From a bacterium (GTDB lineage Bacteria; Patescibacteriota; Minisyncoccia; Minisyncoccales; PEYH01): a stretch of DNA of 19,530 bases. Of this stretch, positions 1-8,233 are shown one piece after another. The notes below the pieces were generated by a model. It was not told where the DNA came from. It searched no databases and worked only from the letters and a program-made list of their open reading frames with translations. The translations under genes and the position numbers were made by a program. The DNA is taken from the NCBI GenBank assembly GCA_021161645.1, contig JAGHAC010000017.1, positions 1-19,530 of the forward strand. The letters run 5' to 3'. How positions within the stretch are numbered: position 1 is the first letter of the stretch; every line of letters begins with the position of its first letter.

Positions 1-83
1 ACGGATAATAAATAATTCAAAATTCAAAATTAAAAATGCAAAATTACAATGCAAAATTCAAAATTTAAAAATAGATTTTTATT
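1..83. repeat. AT-rich low-complexity intergenic repeat
   Basis: The left edge is made of degenerate short units, variants of AAAATTCAAAATT and TGCAAAATT, repeated several times before the first gene. Only A and T with rare C and G are used. Such runs are, to my knowledge, common between genes in Parcubacteria-type genomes. It also supplies a possible promoter for the first gene: ATGCAA at 49-54, a 17-nt spacer and TAGATT at 72-77, six bases before the ATG at 84. The promoter reading is tentative because the whole stretch is AT-rich. Confidence 0.5.
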
Positions 84-731
84 ATGTTTTTTCTTCCTGT
101 TAGTTTAGTGATTTTTATATTATTCCTTTTGTTGTTGCCAACAATTTTTTTTATTTGGTTTTTTCAAATTGTTGATTTTAGTTTTCAAAAACTGGGCTTA
201 ACGCCAAATCTTGCATTTTTGCTATTGCTTTTGATATTGATCGGCTCTCAAATTAATATTCCGCTGGCTAAATATAAGGTGAGACATGTTAGAAGAACGA
301 ATTTCTTTGGGTTTTCCTTTACCCAAAAAGAGATTCAGGGTGTTGCTATTAATTTGGGCGGAGGGGTTATTCCTGTGATGATTTCTCTATATCTTTTTAA
401 ACAAGTGCAAGATTTTATTCCAGTCTTGATTACTCTTTTTCTAATGATTTTAATAACTCATTTTTTCGCCCGGGTTATTCCGGGAGTAGGAATAGTATTA
501 CCGGCGCTTATTCCTCCTGTCTTCGCAGCTCTCTTTTCTTTAATTTTTTATCCGCAAAACCCATCAATTTGCGCTTATATTTCAGGAACGCTTGGCACCC
601 TTATAGGAGCCGACCTGTTGAATTTACATAAACTCAAACAACATCAGGGTTTAATATCTATTGGCGGAGCAGGAGTTTTTGATGGCATATTTTTAACCGG
701 AATAATTGCTGTTTTTTTGACAGCACTTTAA
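84..731 (+). CDS. DUF1614-type multi-pass membrane protein
   Basis: This 215-residue protein is almost entirely hydrophobic, with about six predicted membrane segments and short charged loops (for example KYKVRHVRR near residues 64-72). It matches the DUF1614 pattern as I remember it: a central ...NLGGGVIPVMIS block at about residues 90-100, and a C-terminal stretch with SGTLGTLIGADLLNL followed by SIGGAGVFDGIFLTG. The biochemical role of that family is unknown to me. No ribosome binding site is visible. A possible -10 (TAGATT, 72-77) lies six bases before the ATG, so a leaderless transcript is possible. The gene is separated from secD by 78 bases containing a weak hairpin and the secD promoter. 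Family assignment is from motif memory; function is not inferable. Confidence 0.75.
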   Translation: MFFLPVSLVIFILFLLLLPTIFFIWFFQIVDFSFQKLGLTPNLAFLLLLLILIGSQINIPLAKYKVRHVRRTNFFGFSFTQKEIQGVAINLGGGVIPVMISLYLFKQVQDFIPVLITLFLMILITHFFARVIPGVGIVLPALIPPVFAALFSLIFYPQNPSICAYISGTLGTLIGADLLNLHKLKQHQGLISIGGAGVFDGIFLTGIIAVFLTAL

Positions 732-757
732 CTTACATAAAAATTTGAGCCAAGCTC

Positions 758-780
758 AGCTTAGTCAAGCTTTATTTGAC
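758..780 (+). terminator. Weak hairpin with T-rich tail after the DUF1614 gene
   Basis: AGCTT (758-762), loop AGTC and AAGCT (767-771) form a 5-bp stem followed by TTATTT. It sits between the first gene and the secD promoter, and its tail overlaps the -35 box. The stem is short, so termination is only a suggestion. Confidence 0.25.
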
Positions 781-803
781 AAATCAGACAATCTTTATAT
801 AAT
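776..803 (+). promoter_or_regulatory. Sigma70-type promoter of secD (leaderless start)
   Basis: TTGACA (776-781), a 16-nt spacer and TATAAT (798-803) match both consensus hexamers exactly. The expected transcription start, about seven bases downstream, falls on the A of the secD ATG at 810. The mRNA would therefore have essentially no 5' leader, consistent with the lack of a Shine-Dalgarno sequence. Confidence 0.85.
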
Positions 804-809
804 AAAGCA

Positions 810-2165
810 ATGTCTCAAAAAAGTTACAAAATACTTGCTATATTTTTTATTCTACTGGGAATTTTTCTTGGTTTTTTTGTTTATCCTACTCCTTATAACA
901 AGGCAGTGGATTGGATTAATCATAAAACGGGCTTGCATCTTTCTCGTTTTTGGCAGGTTCCCTTTAAATTAGGATTAGATTTACAAGGAGGAGTAGAGTT
1001 ACTCTATGAAGCAGATTTTTCTGATGTAAAAGCCAAAGATTATTTTTCAGTAATGGAAGGTCTTCGCGATGTGATTGAGCGAAGGATTAATATTTTCGGC
1101 GTAAGAGAGCCGCAAATTGAGGTTGTTGTTGCGAATAATCATTATAGATTAAGCGTTAAACTTCCCGGAGTAACAGATCCCCAGGAGGCAATAAAGGAAA
1201 TAGGGAGGACGCCATTTTTGGAATTCAGAGAGCCAAAACCAAATTTTTTAGAGATACAGAAGAAAAACGAAGAATTTTTTAAGTCACAAAAAGGTTCTTA
1301 TGAAGATCCTTTCCAACCTACTCCATTAACAGGTAAATATTTAGCAGGGGCTGATTTAAGTTTCGACCAAAGAACAATGGAGCCGATAGTACTTTTGCGC
1401 TTTAACGAGGAAGGAGCAAAACTTTTTGAAGAGATAACTGCGCGGAATGTCGGGAAACCAGTGGCTATATATATAGATAATGTTTTGATATCAGCGCCGG
1501 TGGTTCAGGAAAAAATTACAGGAGGAAGAGCACAGATTACAGGTAAGTTTACTGTTCAAGAGGCAAAAGAATTAGTACGAAATCTTAATGCCGGAGCCCT
1601 GCCCGTCCCCATTAAATTAGTATCTCAAAGAACAATGGGTCCTACTTTGGGTAGTATTTCTTTGGCAAAGAGCTTGAAAGCAGGATTTTTAGGTTTTTTG
1701 GCAATTATTGTCTTTTTAATTTTGTATTATAGAGTGCCGGGTATATTTGCAGTTATGGCACTTTTTGTTTATACGATGATAAGTTTGACTTTATTTAAAT
1801 CAATTCCTGTAGTTTTGACTCTTTCGGGTATCGGGGGGTTTATACTCTCGATAGGTATGGCTGTAGACGCAAACATTCTTATTTTCGAGCGTTTCAAAGA
1901 AGAATTAAAAGAAGGCAAAGATGTAAAGCAGGCAACAGAGGAGGCATTTTCAAGAGCTTGGCCCTCTATTAGAGATGCTAACTTAACTACTCTTCTTGTT
2001 GCTTTGATACTTTTTAGTATTGGTACTAGCTTTGTCAAAGGTTTTGCTACCACGCTTATAATTGGTATTTTGGTGAGCATATTTTCAGCAATGGTAATTA
2101 CAAGGTCGTTTTTTGCTCTTTTTAGCTGGCACCGCCTTGAAAAAATTAAAAAATTGTGGGGATAA
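810..2165 (+). CDS. secD: Protein translocase subunit SecD
   Basis: SecD works with SecF in the cytoplasmic membrane, using the proton gradient to pull exported proteins through SecYEG. This 451-residue protein has an N-terminal membrane helix (about residues 7-26), the family signature LGLDLQGG (54-61), a periplasmic head with the P1-like block VIERRINIFGVREPQIEV, and a C-terminal bundle of about five helices. One of these carries GMAVDANILIFERFKEEL, which contains the conserved membrane Asp of the SecD proton path. It is shorter than E. coli SecD (about 615 aa) because the periplasmic region is smaller, as in many other bacteria. The ATG at 810 is favoured by the promoter ending at 803. The stop overlaps the secF start in a TAATG arrangement, implying translational coupling. 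Confidence 0.97.
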   Translation: MSQKSYKILAIFFILLGIFLGFFVYPTPYNKAVDWINHKTGLHLSRFWQVPFKLGLDLQGGVELLYEADFSDVKAKDYFSVMEGLRDVIERRINIFGVREPQIEVVVANNHYRLSVKLPGVTDPQEAIKEIGRTPFLEFREPKPNFLEIQKKNEEFFKSQKGSYEDPFQPTPLTGKYLAGADLSFDQRTMEPIVLLRFNEEGAKLFEEITARNVGKPVAIYIDNVLISAPVVQEKITGGRAQITGKFTVQEAKELVRNLNAGALPVPIKLVSQRTMGPTLGSISLAKSLKAGFLGFLAIIVFLILYYRVPGIFAVMALFVYTMISLTLFKSIPVVLTLSGIGGFILSIGMAVDANILIFERFKEELKEGKDVKQATEEAFSRAWPSIRDANLTTLLVALILFSIGTSFVKGFATTLIIGILVSIFSAMVITRSFFALFSWHRLEKIKKLWG

Positions 2166-3064
2166 TGTTTCCATTTGTAAAATACAGAAAATTTTATTTC
2201 TTATTTTCCCTAGTTCTAGTAGGGACAAGCATTATATTTTTGATGCTCTGGGGGCTGAATTTTGGTATAGAATTTACTGGCGGAAGCGAGTTAAGGTTTG
2301 AATATAAAAATAAGGTGCCGGATATCTCGTCAATAAAAGAACATTTTGAGAAATTAAATCTTGAAAATATTTCTATCAGAAGATTTGGGGAAAAAGGGGT
2401 AATTGTCCGCGCAAAAGAAATTGACACCAAAACCCAAGGGCAACTTTTTTCTGAACTAAAGAAAAACGAAGAAATAAACCCCGAAAGCATTACATTTGAA
2501 GAGATCGGCTCTATTATTGGGAAAGAAACAACCAAAAAAGCCCTTAAGGCAATTATCCTTTCTATTGTTGCTATTATTCTTTATGTGGCATTTGCTTTCA
2601 GAAAAATGGGCAAGGGAACAAAGCCTTGGGAATATGGTATTGCTACGGTTATTGCCTTGATGCACGATGTTCTTCTTCCGGTTGGAATTTTTGCCTTTCT
2701 TGGACATATTAAAGGTGTGGAGTTTTCTCTTCCTGTTCTAACAGCCCTTCTTACTATTTTTGGATATTCAGTTAATGATACGGTGGTAGTGTTTGATAGA
2801 ATAAGAGAAAATCAATTCAGATTTGCCCGTCTGGATTTTGAAGAAATAGTAGATAAAAGTTTGAACCAGACACTCCGTAGATCTATAAACACTTCTCTTA
2901 CCACTCTTTTTGTGCTTCTGGCTTTGTTTTTCTTAGGGGGCGAGAGCTTGAAATATTTTTCTCTGGCTTTAATTTTGGGAACAGTGTTTGGTACTTATTC
3001 CTCAATATTTTTAGCCAGCCCTCTCCTTGTAAGCTGGCACAAAATGAAATCAAGAAGAAAATAG
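2165..3064 (+). CDS. secF: Protein translocase subunit SecF
   Basis: SecF partners SecD in the Sec translocon accessory complex. The 299-residue product has one N-terminal helix, the signature FGIEFTGGSELRFEY near residues 36-50, a small periplasmic domain and a C-terminal five-helix bundle. The bundle contains FGYSVNDTVVVFDRIREN, the SecF counterpart of the SecD VDAN helix. I chose the ATG at 2165, whose A is the last base of the secD TAA stop. A GTG nine bases upstream (2156) is possible but would add only three residues and lie inside secD. A GGGG run at 2158-2161 is only three bases before the ATG and is at best a weak ribosome contact. Separate secD and secF genes in this order are the common bacterial arrangement. 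Confidence 0.97.
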   Translation: MFPFVKYRKFYFLFSLVLVGTSIIFLMLWGLNFGIEFTGGSELRFEYKNKVPDISSIKEHFEKLNLENISIRRFGEKGVIVRAKEIDTKTQGQLFSELKKNEEINPESITFEEIGSIIGKETTKKALKAIILSIVAIILYVAFAFRKMGKGTKPWEYGIATVIALMHDVLLPVGIFAFLGHIKGVEFSLPVLTALLTIFGYSVNDTVVVFDRIRENQFRFARLDFEEIVDKSLNQTLRRSINTSLTTLFVLLALFFLGGESLKYFSLALILGTVFGTYSSIFLASPLLVSWHKMKSRRK

Positions 3065-3068
3065 AAAT

Positions 3069-3097
3069 ATGCTTTCATAATTAAACTTTGTAAGCAT
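3069..3097. promoter_or_regulatory. Imperfect inverted repeat overlapping the regulator's start codon
   Basis: ATGCTTTCA (3069-3077) and TGTAAGCAT (3089-3097) match as an inverted repeat at 8 of 9 positions, separated by 11 bases. The right arm covers the first two bases of the ATG at 3096. A possible -10 (TAAACT, 3082-3087) lies in the spacer, and no good -35 is seen. It could be an autoregulatory operator or an mRNA hairpin; chance in AT-rich DNA is not excluded. Confidence 0.35.
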
Positions 3098-4106
3098 GGA
3101 AGTAAAATATCAACAATTTTTAAATCAAGCCCTAGATGTTTTACCTTCCCGAAAAAGAGAGATAGTGGAAAGGCGTTTTGGAATTTCTACAGGAAAAATA
3201 GAAACCCTCCAATCTATTGGGAATGATTTTGGCATAACCAGAGAAAGGGTGCGTCAAATAATTAATGATAGTTTAAATCATATAAGGGAGACAAAAACGA
3301 ACGAATTAATTACTCCTTTACAGTATTTATCTGATTATTTAAAACAGAGAGGTTACTTAAAAAGAGAAGATATTTTATTGCAAGAAACTGGCGGCGATAA
3401 ATTTCAGAATTATGTATATTTCTTTCTAAACTTGGGAGAGGATTTTCAAAGGTACAAAGAAGATGAAGATTTGTACACCGTTTGGACAATTAAAGAAGAA
3501 GCCGTCTTTCAGGCAAAAACAATCGTTAAGACTATTACTAGATATTTAGACCAAACAAGACGAACACTTCCATTGGAGGAAGTAAGAAGGACTATCGATA
3601 TTAAAATTCATACACGGGCTTTATATTCTTATATTGAAGCCTCAAAATATATAGAACAATCGCCCGAAGGACTTTTCGGGTTAGTCCATTGGCCAGAGAT
3701 TAATCCCAAAAGCATAAGAGACAAGGCATATGTTGTTTTGAAGAAAAAGGCAGAGCCAATGCATTTTCGAGAAATAGTGTTGGAAATTAACAAGATCTTT
3801 CCTTCAACTAAGCCGGTAGCCCCGGAAAGCGTTCACAATGAGCTTATTAGGAGCCCTCATTTTGTTTTAATTGGTAGAGGTATCTATGCCCTCACAGAGT
3901 GGGGATATCAACCCGGTACAGTGAAAGATATTATTGTTAAAATTTTAGAACAAGATCAACCCCTTAACCGGCAAGAAATTGTTAAAAGGGTTCTTCAACA
4001 ACGCAAAGTGAAGGAAAATACCATATTTTTAAATCTTCAGGATAAAGATTTGTTTGTTAGAGATGAGCTGGGAAGGTATCTTCTAAGAGAAAAGAGTTAT
4101 TCTTAA
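3096..4106 (+). CDS. Sigma-region-4-like plus HARE-HTH transcription factor
   Basis: This 336-residue protein appears to be a DNA-binding regulator. Residues 1-65 resemble sigma70 region 4, the -35-recognising helix-turn-helix: LPSRKREIVERRFGI, then QSIGNDFGITRERVRQI with the recognition helix near 48-58. No sigma region 2 is present, so it should not act as a normal sigma factor. Residues about 206-271 fit a HARE-HTH winged helix, the fold found in the Firmicutes RNA polymerase delta subunit: AEPMHFREIVLEIN, then HFVLIGRGIYALTEWGY. Residues about 274-333 look like another winged-helix unit ending DELGRYLLRE. The middle (70-200) is helical and unassigned. The gene sits between secF and the membrane protein/ATPase pair, so it may regulate those genes or be a general RNA polymerase-associated factor; the target is unknown. 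Confidence 0.8.
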   Translation: MEVKYQQFLNQALDVLPSRKREIVERRFGISTGKIETLQSIGNDFGITRERVRQIINDSLNHIRETKTNELITPLQYLSDYLKQRGYLKREDILLQETGGDKFQNYVYFFLNLGEDFQRYKEDEDLYTVWTIKEEAVFQAKTIVKTITRYLDQTRRTLPLEEVRRTIDIKIHTRALYSYIEASKYIEQSPEGLFGLVHWPEINPKSIRDKAYVVLKKKAEPMHFREIVLEINKIFPSTKPVAPESVHNELIRSPHFVLIGRGIYALTEWGYQPGTVKDIIVKILEQDQPLNRQEIVKRVLQQRKVKENTIFLNLQDKDLFVRDELGRYLLREKSYS

Positions 4107-4116
4107 TGAAAAAGAA

Positions 4117-4135
4117 TGCTACAATAACAGGAGGG
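4117..4135 (+). promoter_or_regulatory. Extended -10 promoter and the window's only clear SD-like sequence
   Basis: TG (4117-4118), one base and TACAAT (4120-4125) form an extended -10 element, with no convincing -35. Four bases later AGGAGGG (4129-4135) matches the anti-SD of 16S rRNA. However, it ends about 14 bases before the ATG at 4150, farther than the usual 5-9, and an in-frame TAA at 4138-4140 rules out a closer upstream start. A short new transcript for the 4150 gene is plausible. Confidence 0.45.
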
Positions 4136-4149
4136 ATTAATTAAGAGAA

Positions 4150-5466
4150 ATGATTCCAGAGAAGATTTTAATTTTTGGGTCCAAAATTCTAAAGGTAATT
4201 TGGGTTTTTGTGAAAACCTGGTGGTGGGTTTTGCCGCCCTTTCTTTTGTGGCGGCCTTTTTTATTTTTTTATTTACAATGGAGAAAAAAGATTTGGGCCC
4301 AAAAGCAGGAGTATCAGATGTTGGAGATTAAGATGCCCCGCGAAGTGACAAGACCTTTTAAGGCAATGGAGCAGGTCTTTGCTAGTTGGTGGATGCTTTA
4401 TGATCCTCCTGATTGGTGGGAAAAATGGATAGACGGAAAATATCAACTCTCTATGTTTATTGAGATTGTAAGCTTAGGCGGGGAAATTCATTTCTATCTT
4501 TATGCCCCAAAACCAATGAAAAATCTTTTAGAGTCAAGCTTATATGCTCAATATCCTGACGCAGAAATAATAGAAGTTCAAGATTATACACAATTTGTGC
4601 CTCAAGACATTCCTAATGAGGAGTGGGATCTTTGGGGTTGTGATTATGAAATGACCAAACCCGATGTTTATCCTATAAAAACTTATCCTAAATTCTTTGA
4701 AGAGTCAGCCGGCTTAAAAGAAGAGAAAAGAATAGATCCTTTAGCAAGTTTACTCGAAGGAATGTCAAAGTTAAAACCGGGAGAAAATGCATGGGTTCAG
4801 ATAAAGCTTGAACCGGTAACTAACGGAGACAATAATTTTAAAGACAGAGCCCAAAAAATAGTGAATAAACTTCTCAAGAGACCATCACCCCCCGTAGTTA
4901 AATTTCCTCCCATTCTCAAAGAGGCTTTTGAGCTTTTGGCTTACGGAAAATTGCCTGAAGGTCCCAAAGTAAAGACAGAGGAATCCTTAATTCCTCCAGA
5001 GATGCAACTTTCACCTGGAGAAAGAGAAATTGTGGCGGCAATAGAGAACAAAATCTCAAAGCCGATGTTTCAATGTTGGATAAGATTTGTTATTATGGGT
5101 AAAAAGGGGATATTTTATAAACCGAATCTTAAAAATATTTTGGGATTTTTTGCTAATTTTAATACAGAAAATCTCAACGGTTTAAAACCTTGGGGTAAAA
5201 GTATTACAAAAGTGAAAAAGTATGAACGCGGGTTTTTGAATATATTTTTTTATGATTCGCTTCTCTATTTAAAAAAACGCCGCATTTTTAAAAGGTATAA
5301 ACAAAGAATGTCTTTATTCTATCCTAGGCCCGGCAAAGAATTTCTTTTTAATACAGAAGAATTAGCAACAATTTTCCATTGTATTGGAAGGGAGGCAGTG
5401 CCTGCTCCAGAAGTTCAGAGAATTGAAAGTAAAAAATCCGAGCCACCCCCAAATCTACCTACATAA
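4150..5466 (+). CDS. Membrane-anchored conserved protein, partner of the VirD4-like ATPase
   Basis: I recognise no function for this 438-residue protein, though it resembles a conserved Patescibacteria family usually found next to a VirD4/TraG-like ATPase. It starts with hydrophobic, Trp-rich segments at about residues 7-42 that probably form one hairpin or two membrane passes, followed by a basic stretch. The rest is predicted soluble: a Trp-rich block around residues 70-95 (MLYDPPDWWEKW), alternating hydrophobic strands (SMFIEIVSLGGEIHFYLYAP), a Pro-rich stretch near 245-280, and a C-terminal alpha/beta part ending in a Pro-rich tail. Most of the chain is likely cytoplasmic. Only nine bases separate it from the ATPase, so they are probably made together and may form a membrane complex. 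The start is the first ATG after an in-frame stop at 4138. Confidence 0.75.
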   Translation: MIPEKILIFGSKILKVIWVFVKTWWWVLPPFLLWRPFLFFYLQWRKKIWAQKQEYQMLEIKMPREVTRPFKAMEQVFASWWMLYDPPDWWEKWIDGKYQLSMFIEIVSLGGEIHFYLYAPKPMKNLLESSLYAQYPDAEIIEVQDYTQFVPQDIPNEEWDLWGCDYEMTKPDVYPIKTYPKFFEESAGLKEEKRIDPLASLLEGMSKLKPGENAWVQIKLEPVTNGDNNFKDRAQKIVNKLLKRPSPPVVKFPPILKEAFELLAYGKLPEGPKVKTEESLIPPEMQLSPGEREIVAAIENKISKPMFQCWIRFVIMGKKGIFYKPNLKNILGFFANFNTENLNGLKPWGKSITKVKKYERGFLNIFFYDSLLYLKKRRIFKRYKQRMSLFYPRPGKEFLFNTEELATIFHCIGREAVPAPEVQRIESKKSEPPPNLPT

Positions 5467-5475
5467 TTATATTTT

Positions 5476-7041
5476 ATGGAAATAGAGTTCTCAAAAGAGA
5501 TAACTTATATAGGCGAGACTAACTTTAGAAACACAAGAAAGAAATTTGGCATTAAACTTGACGATAGACGCAGGCATATTTATATCATTGGTAAAACCGG
5601 TATGGGTAAGACCGCTCTTTTAACCAATATGGCGGTTCAGGATATCAATACAGACAGAGGTATTGCCTTTATAGATCCTCATGGAGAGGCAGCTGAGGAA
5701 CTGCTGGATTATATTCCAAAAGAAAGAATAAAGGATGTCATCTATTTTAATCCTGCTGATCTAGAATTTCCTATAGGGTTTAATATTATGGAGATTCATA
5801 ACCCGGAAGAAAGGCACTTAATAGCGGCAGGCTTGATGGGAGTTTTTAAGAAAATATGGCCTGATGTTTGGTCTGCCCGAATGGAATATATTTTGAACAA
5901 TTGTATTCTTGCTTTGTTGGAGTACCCTGGTTCTACTCTCTTAGGCATAAACCGAATGCTTGCCGATCCTGACTACAGAAAAAAAGTTGTTAGTAAAGTG
6001 CGGGATCCGGTAGTAAAGGCATTTTGGCTTCAGGAATTTGCAAGATATACTCAAAGATATGAAGTAGAGGCAACGGCGGCAATTCAGAACAAAGTAGGTC
6101 AGTTTGTTTCGAACCCTTTGATAAGAAATATTATTGGTCAGGAAAAATCCACCATTGATATAAGAAAGATAATGGATCAGGGTAGAATATTTATTATTAA
6201 TCTTTCCAAAGGAAAAATAGGAGAGGCAAACTCAACGCTTTTGGGAGCTTTAATTATTACCAAGCTTTATCTTGAGGCAATGTCAAGGGTTGACATACCC
6301 GAAAAGGAAAGAAAAGATTTCTTTTTGTATGTTGATGAATTTCAGAATTTTGCCACAGAATCTTTTGCCAATATATTATCTGAAGCACGCAAATATCGAC
6401 TCTCTTTGGTTTTAGCACATCAGTATATCGCTCAGATGGAGGAAAGAGTAAGAGATGCTGTTTTTGGCAATGTGGGTACTCTTATTTCCTTTCGTATTGG
6501 AGCAGAGGACGCCGAGTTTTTAGAGAAAGAATTTTCTCCCTATTTTAGCCAAGAGGATTTTGTTAATTTACCAAAATATAATATTTATATAAAATTAATG
6601 ATAGATGGGGTGGCGGCAAAGCCATTTTCCGCTCAAACTCTTCCTCCATTTCCAAAGCCGGAGGCGAATTTTCGTCAGGAAATTATCCAAGTTTCTCGAA
6701 AAACCTGTGGGGTTGCTCAGGATCTGGTGGAAGAAAGAATAGCAGAATGGTCTCTGCCGACTCAACAGGAAATTAAAAGAAAACCAAAAGATCAAACAAA
6801 AAAAGAAAGAGTTAAATCCATTTCTCTAAAGGAAGCACTGAAAAACCCACCTGTTTCGTTTTTTTCGAAGAGGAAAAATACATCGTTAGAGAAAAGGAAA
6901 AAGGCAGAGCCCAAAATTGATGAACTAAGAGAAATATTAGATAAAGCTATTCAGGAAAAAGAAAACAAACAAAAAAAGAACGAAGAAGAAATACAAGAGG
7001 ATGGAATAATTAAACCCGGAGATAAAATTTCTTTTAAATAA
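5476..7041 (+). CDS. VirD4/TraG-like type IV coupling ATPase (TraG/TrwB family)
   Basis: This 521-residue P-loop ATPase resembles the conjugative coupling protein/HerA-FtsK superfamily. The Walker A GKTGMGKT is at residues 39-46 and the Walker B region FFLYVDEFQNFA near 281-292. It is followed by SEARKYRLSLVLAHQYIAQM (about 301-320) and NVGTLISFRIG, both typical of TraG/VirD4 motor domains. There is no obvious N-terminal membrane region; the neighbouring protein at 4150-5466 may supply the anchor. The last 100 residues are rich in Lys and Glu and probably disordered or coiled coil. Known members pump DNA or protein substrates at a membrane pore. No relaxase, VirB4 or other type IV secretion gene lies in the window, so the substrate is unknown. 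The stop is four bases before pgk. Confidence 0.85.
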   Translation: MEIEFSKEITYIGETNFRNTRKKFGIKLDDRRRHIYIIGKTGMGKTALLTNMAVQDINTDRGIAFIDPHGEAAEELLDYIPKERIKDVIYFNPADLEFPIGFNIMEIHNPEERHLIAAGLMGVFKKIWPDVWSARMEYILNNCILALLEYPGSTLLGINRMLADPDYRKKVVSKVRDPVVKAFWLQEFARYTQRYEVEATAAIQNKVGQFVSNPLIRNIIGQEKSTIDIRKIMDQGRIFIINLSKGKIGEANSTLLGALIITKLYLEAMSRVDIPEKERKDFFLYVDEFQNFATESFANILSEARKYRLSLVLAHQYIAQMEERVRDAVFGNVGTLISFRIGAEDAEFLEKEFSPYFSQEDFVNLPKYNIYIKLMIDGVAAKPFSAQTLPPFPKPEANFRQEIIQVSRKTCGVAQDLVEERIAEWSLPTQQEIKRKPKDQTKKERVKSISLKEALKNPPVSFFSKRKNTSLEKRKKAEPKIDELREILDKAIQEKENKQKKNEEEIQEDGIIKPGDKISFK

Positions 7042-7045
7042 ATTT

Positions 7046-8221
7046 ATGAGGACAATAAAACAGGCAAGCATTAAAAATAAAAGAGTACTTTTAAGATGCG
7101 ATTTTAATGTAGAAATTAAGAATAGGAAAATTATCGATGATTTTAGAATTAGAAAAGCCGTTCCTACTATCAAGCACCTTTTAGAAAACAACAATCAAAT
7201 AGTAATTATTAGTCATTTAGACAGGCCTAAACCAAAAAGCCCTTTTCATTTTTGGGATCGAGAGCACAGCTTAAAACCGGTTGCTAAAAGGTTATCAGAA
7301 CTTTTGAAAACAAGAATAGAGTTCATTAATGATTTCAATGGTTTTTTTGCAAAAAGGAAAATAAAAAAATTTGTTCCCAGGAGAATATTCTTCCTTGAAA
7401 ACATCAGATTTTATCAGGGCGAGAACAAAAATGACAAGAAATTTGCTCAAATGCTTGCGGAGCTTGGAGATGTTTATGTAAATGATGCTTTCGGAGCATC
7501 TCACAGGAACCATGCCTCAATTGTCTCTTTGCCAAAATTAATGCCCTCTTTTGCCGGACTTTTATTTGAAGAGGAAATAGTTAATTTATCTCCGCTTATC
7601 AAAAATCCTCAAAGGCCTCTTGTGTTAGTGTTAGGAGGAGCAAAAGTCAAAACGAAAATTCCCTTGATCGGAGAGCTGCTCAAACTGGTTGATCATATTT
7701 TGATTGGAGGTAAAATTGCTAATGTGGTTTTGGCAGGTAAAGGGTATTCTGTTGGGAAATTTATTATGGATTCCAAAATTAAAGAGGAAATTTCCAGAAT
7801 TAATCTTACAAACCCAAAGGTGCATTTGCCGGTTGATGGAGTAGTAAGTCTCAAAGAAATAGATAAAGAATATATTCATATTGCAGCTGTGGGTAAGATA
7901 AGAAGGGAGGAAGAATGCTTTGATATTGGACCAGAAACAGTAGGAATTTTTTCTGAAATTTTAAAAGAAGCCAAAACGGTGGTATGGAATGGGCCTCTGG
8001 GACTTGTTGAAGAGAAAGAATTTCAAGAAGGGTCTAAAAGGGTTGCTCAAACAATTATTAGAAACGGCTCCAAATCAATTATCGGTGGAGGAGATACAAT
8101 TAAATTTTTAGATGAGCAGAAATGGTTGGATTACTTTGATTTTGTTTCGACAGGAGGCGGGGCAATGCTGGAATATCTTGCTTACAAAACTCTGCCGGGA
8201 ATAGAAGCCCTTAACAAGTAA
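7046..8221 (+). CDS. pgk: Phosphoglycerate kinase
   Basis: Phosphoglycerate kinase transfers the acyl phosphate of 1,3-bisphosphoglycerate to ADP in the cytoplasmic payoff phase of glycolysis. At 391 residues it is the normal length. Family motifs appear in order: RCDFNVEI (residues 18-25), SHLDRPK (52-58, substrate-binding Arg), FLENIRFYQGE (near 115-125), YVNDAFGASHRNHAS, VLGGAKVKTKIPL, then the nucleotide-binding NGPLGLVE and the C-terminal IGGGDTIKF and STGGGAMLEYL. All expected elements are intact. The gene follows the VirD4-like ATPase by four bases and precedes recJ by 12, so it is inside the operon-like run. No ribosome binding site is present. Confidence 0.97.
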   Translation: MRTIKQASIKNKRVLLRCDFNVEIKNRKIIDDFRIRKAVPTIKHLLENNNQIVIISHLDRPKPKSPFHFWDREHSLKPVAKRLSELLKTRIEFINDFNGFFAKRKIKKFVPRRIFFLENIRFYQGENKNDKKFAQMLAELGDVYVNDAFGASHRNHASIVSLPKLMPSFAGLLFEEEIVNLSPLIKNPQRPLVLVLGGAKVKTKIPLIGELLKLVDHILIGGKIANVVLAGKGYSVGKFIMDSKIKEEISRINLTNPKVHLPVDGVVSLKEIDKEYIHIAAVGKIRREEECFDIGPETVGIFSEILKEAKTVVWNGPLGLVEEKEFQEGSKRVAQTIIRNGSKSIIGGGDTIKFLDEQKWLDYFDFVSTGGGAMLEYLAYKTLPGIEALNK

Positions 8222-8233
8222 TTTAGATATTTT

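Noticed and set aside
1..83. CRISPR array or attachment site at the left edge
   Set aside because: The units are degenerate, AT-only and lack regular repeat-spacer spacing; they are better called low-complexity repeat.
745..972. Plus-strand 75-codon hydrophobic ORF overlapping secD
   Set aside because: It is an out-of-frame reading of the secD membrane helix and includes the secD promoter.
2156..2164. GTG start for secF
   Set aside because: The ATG at 2165 overlaps the secD stop in the common TAATG coupling arrangement and fits the SecF N terminus.
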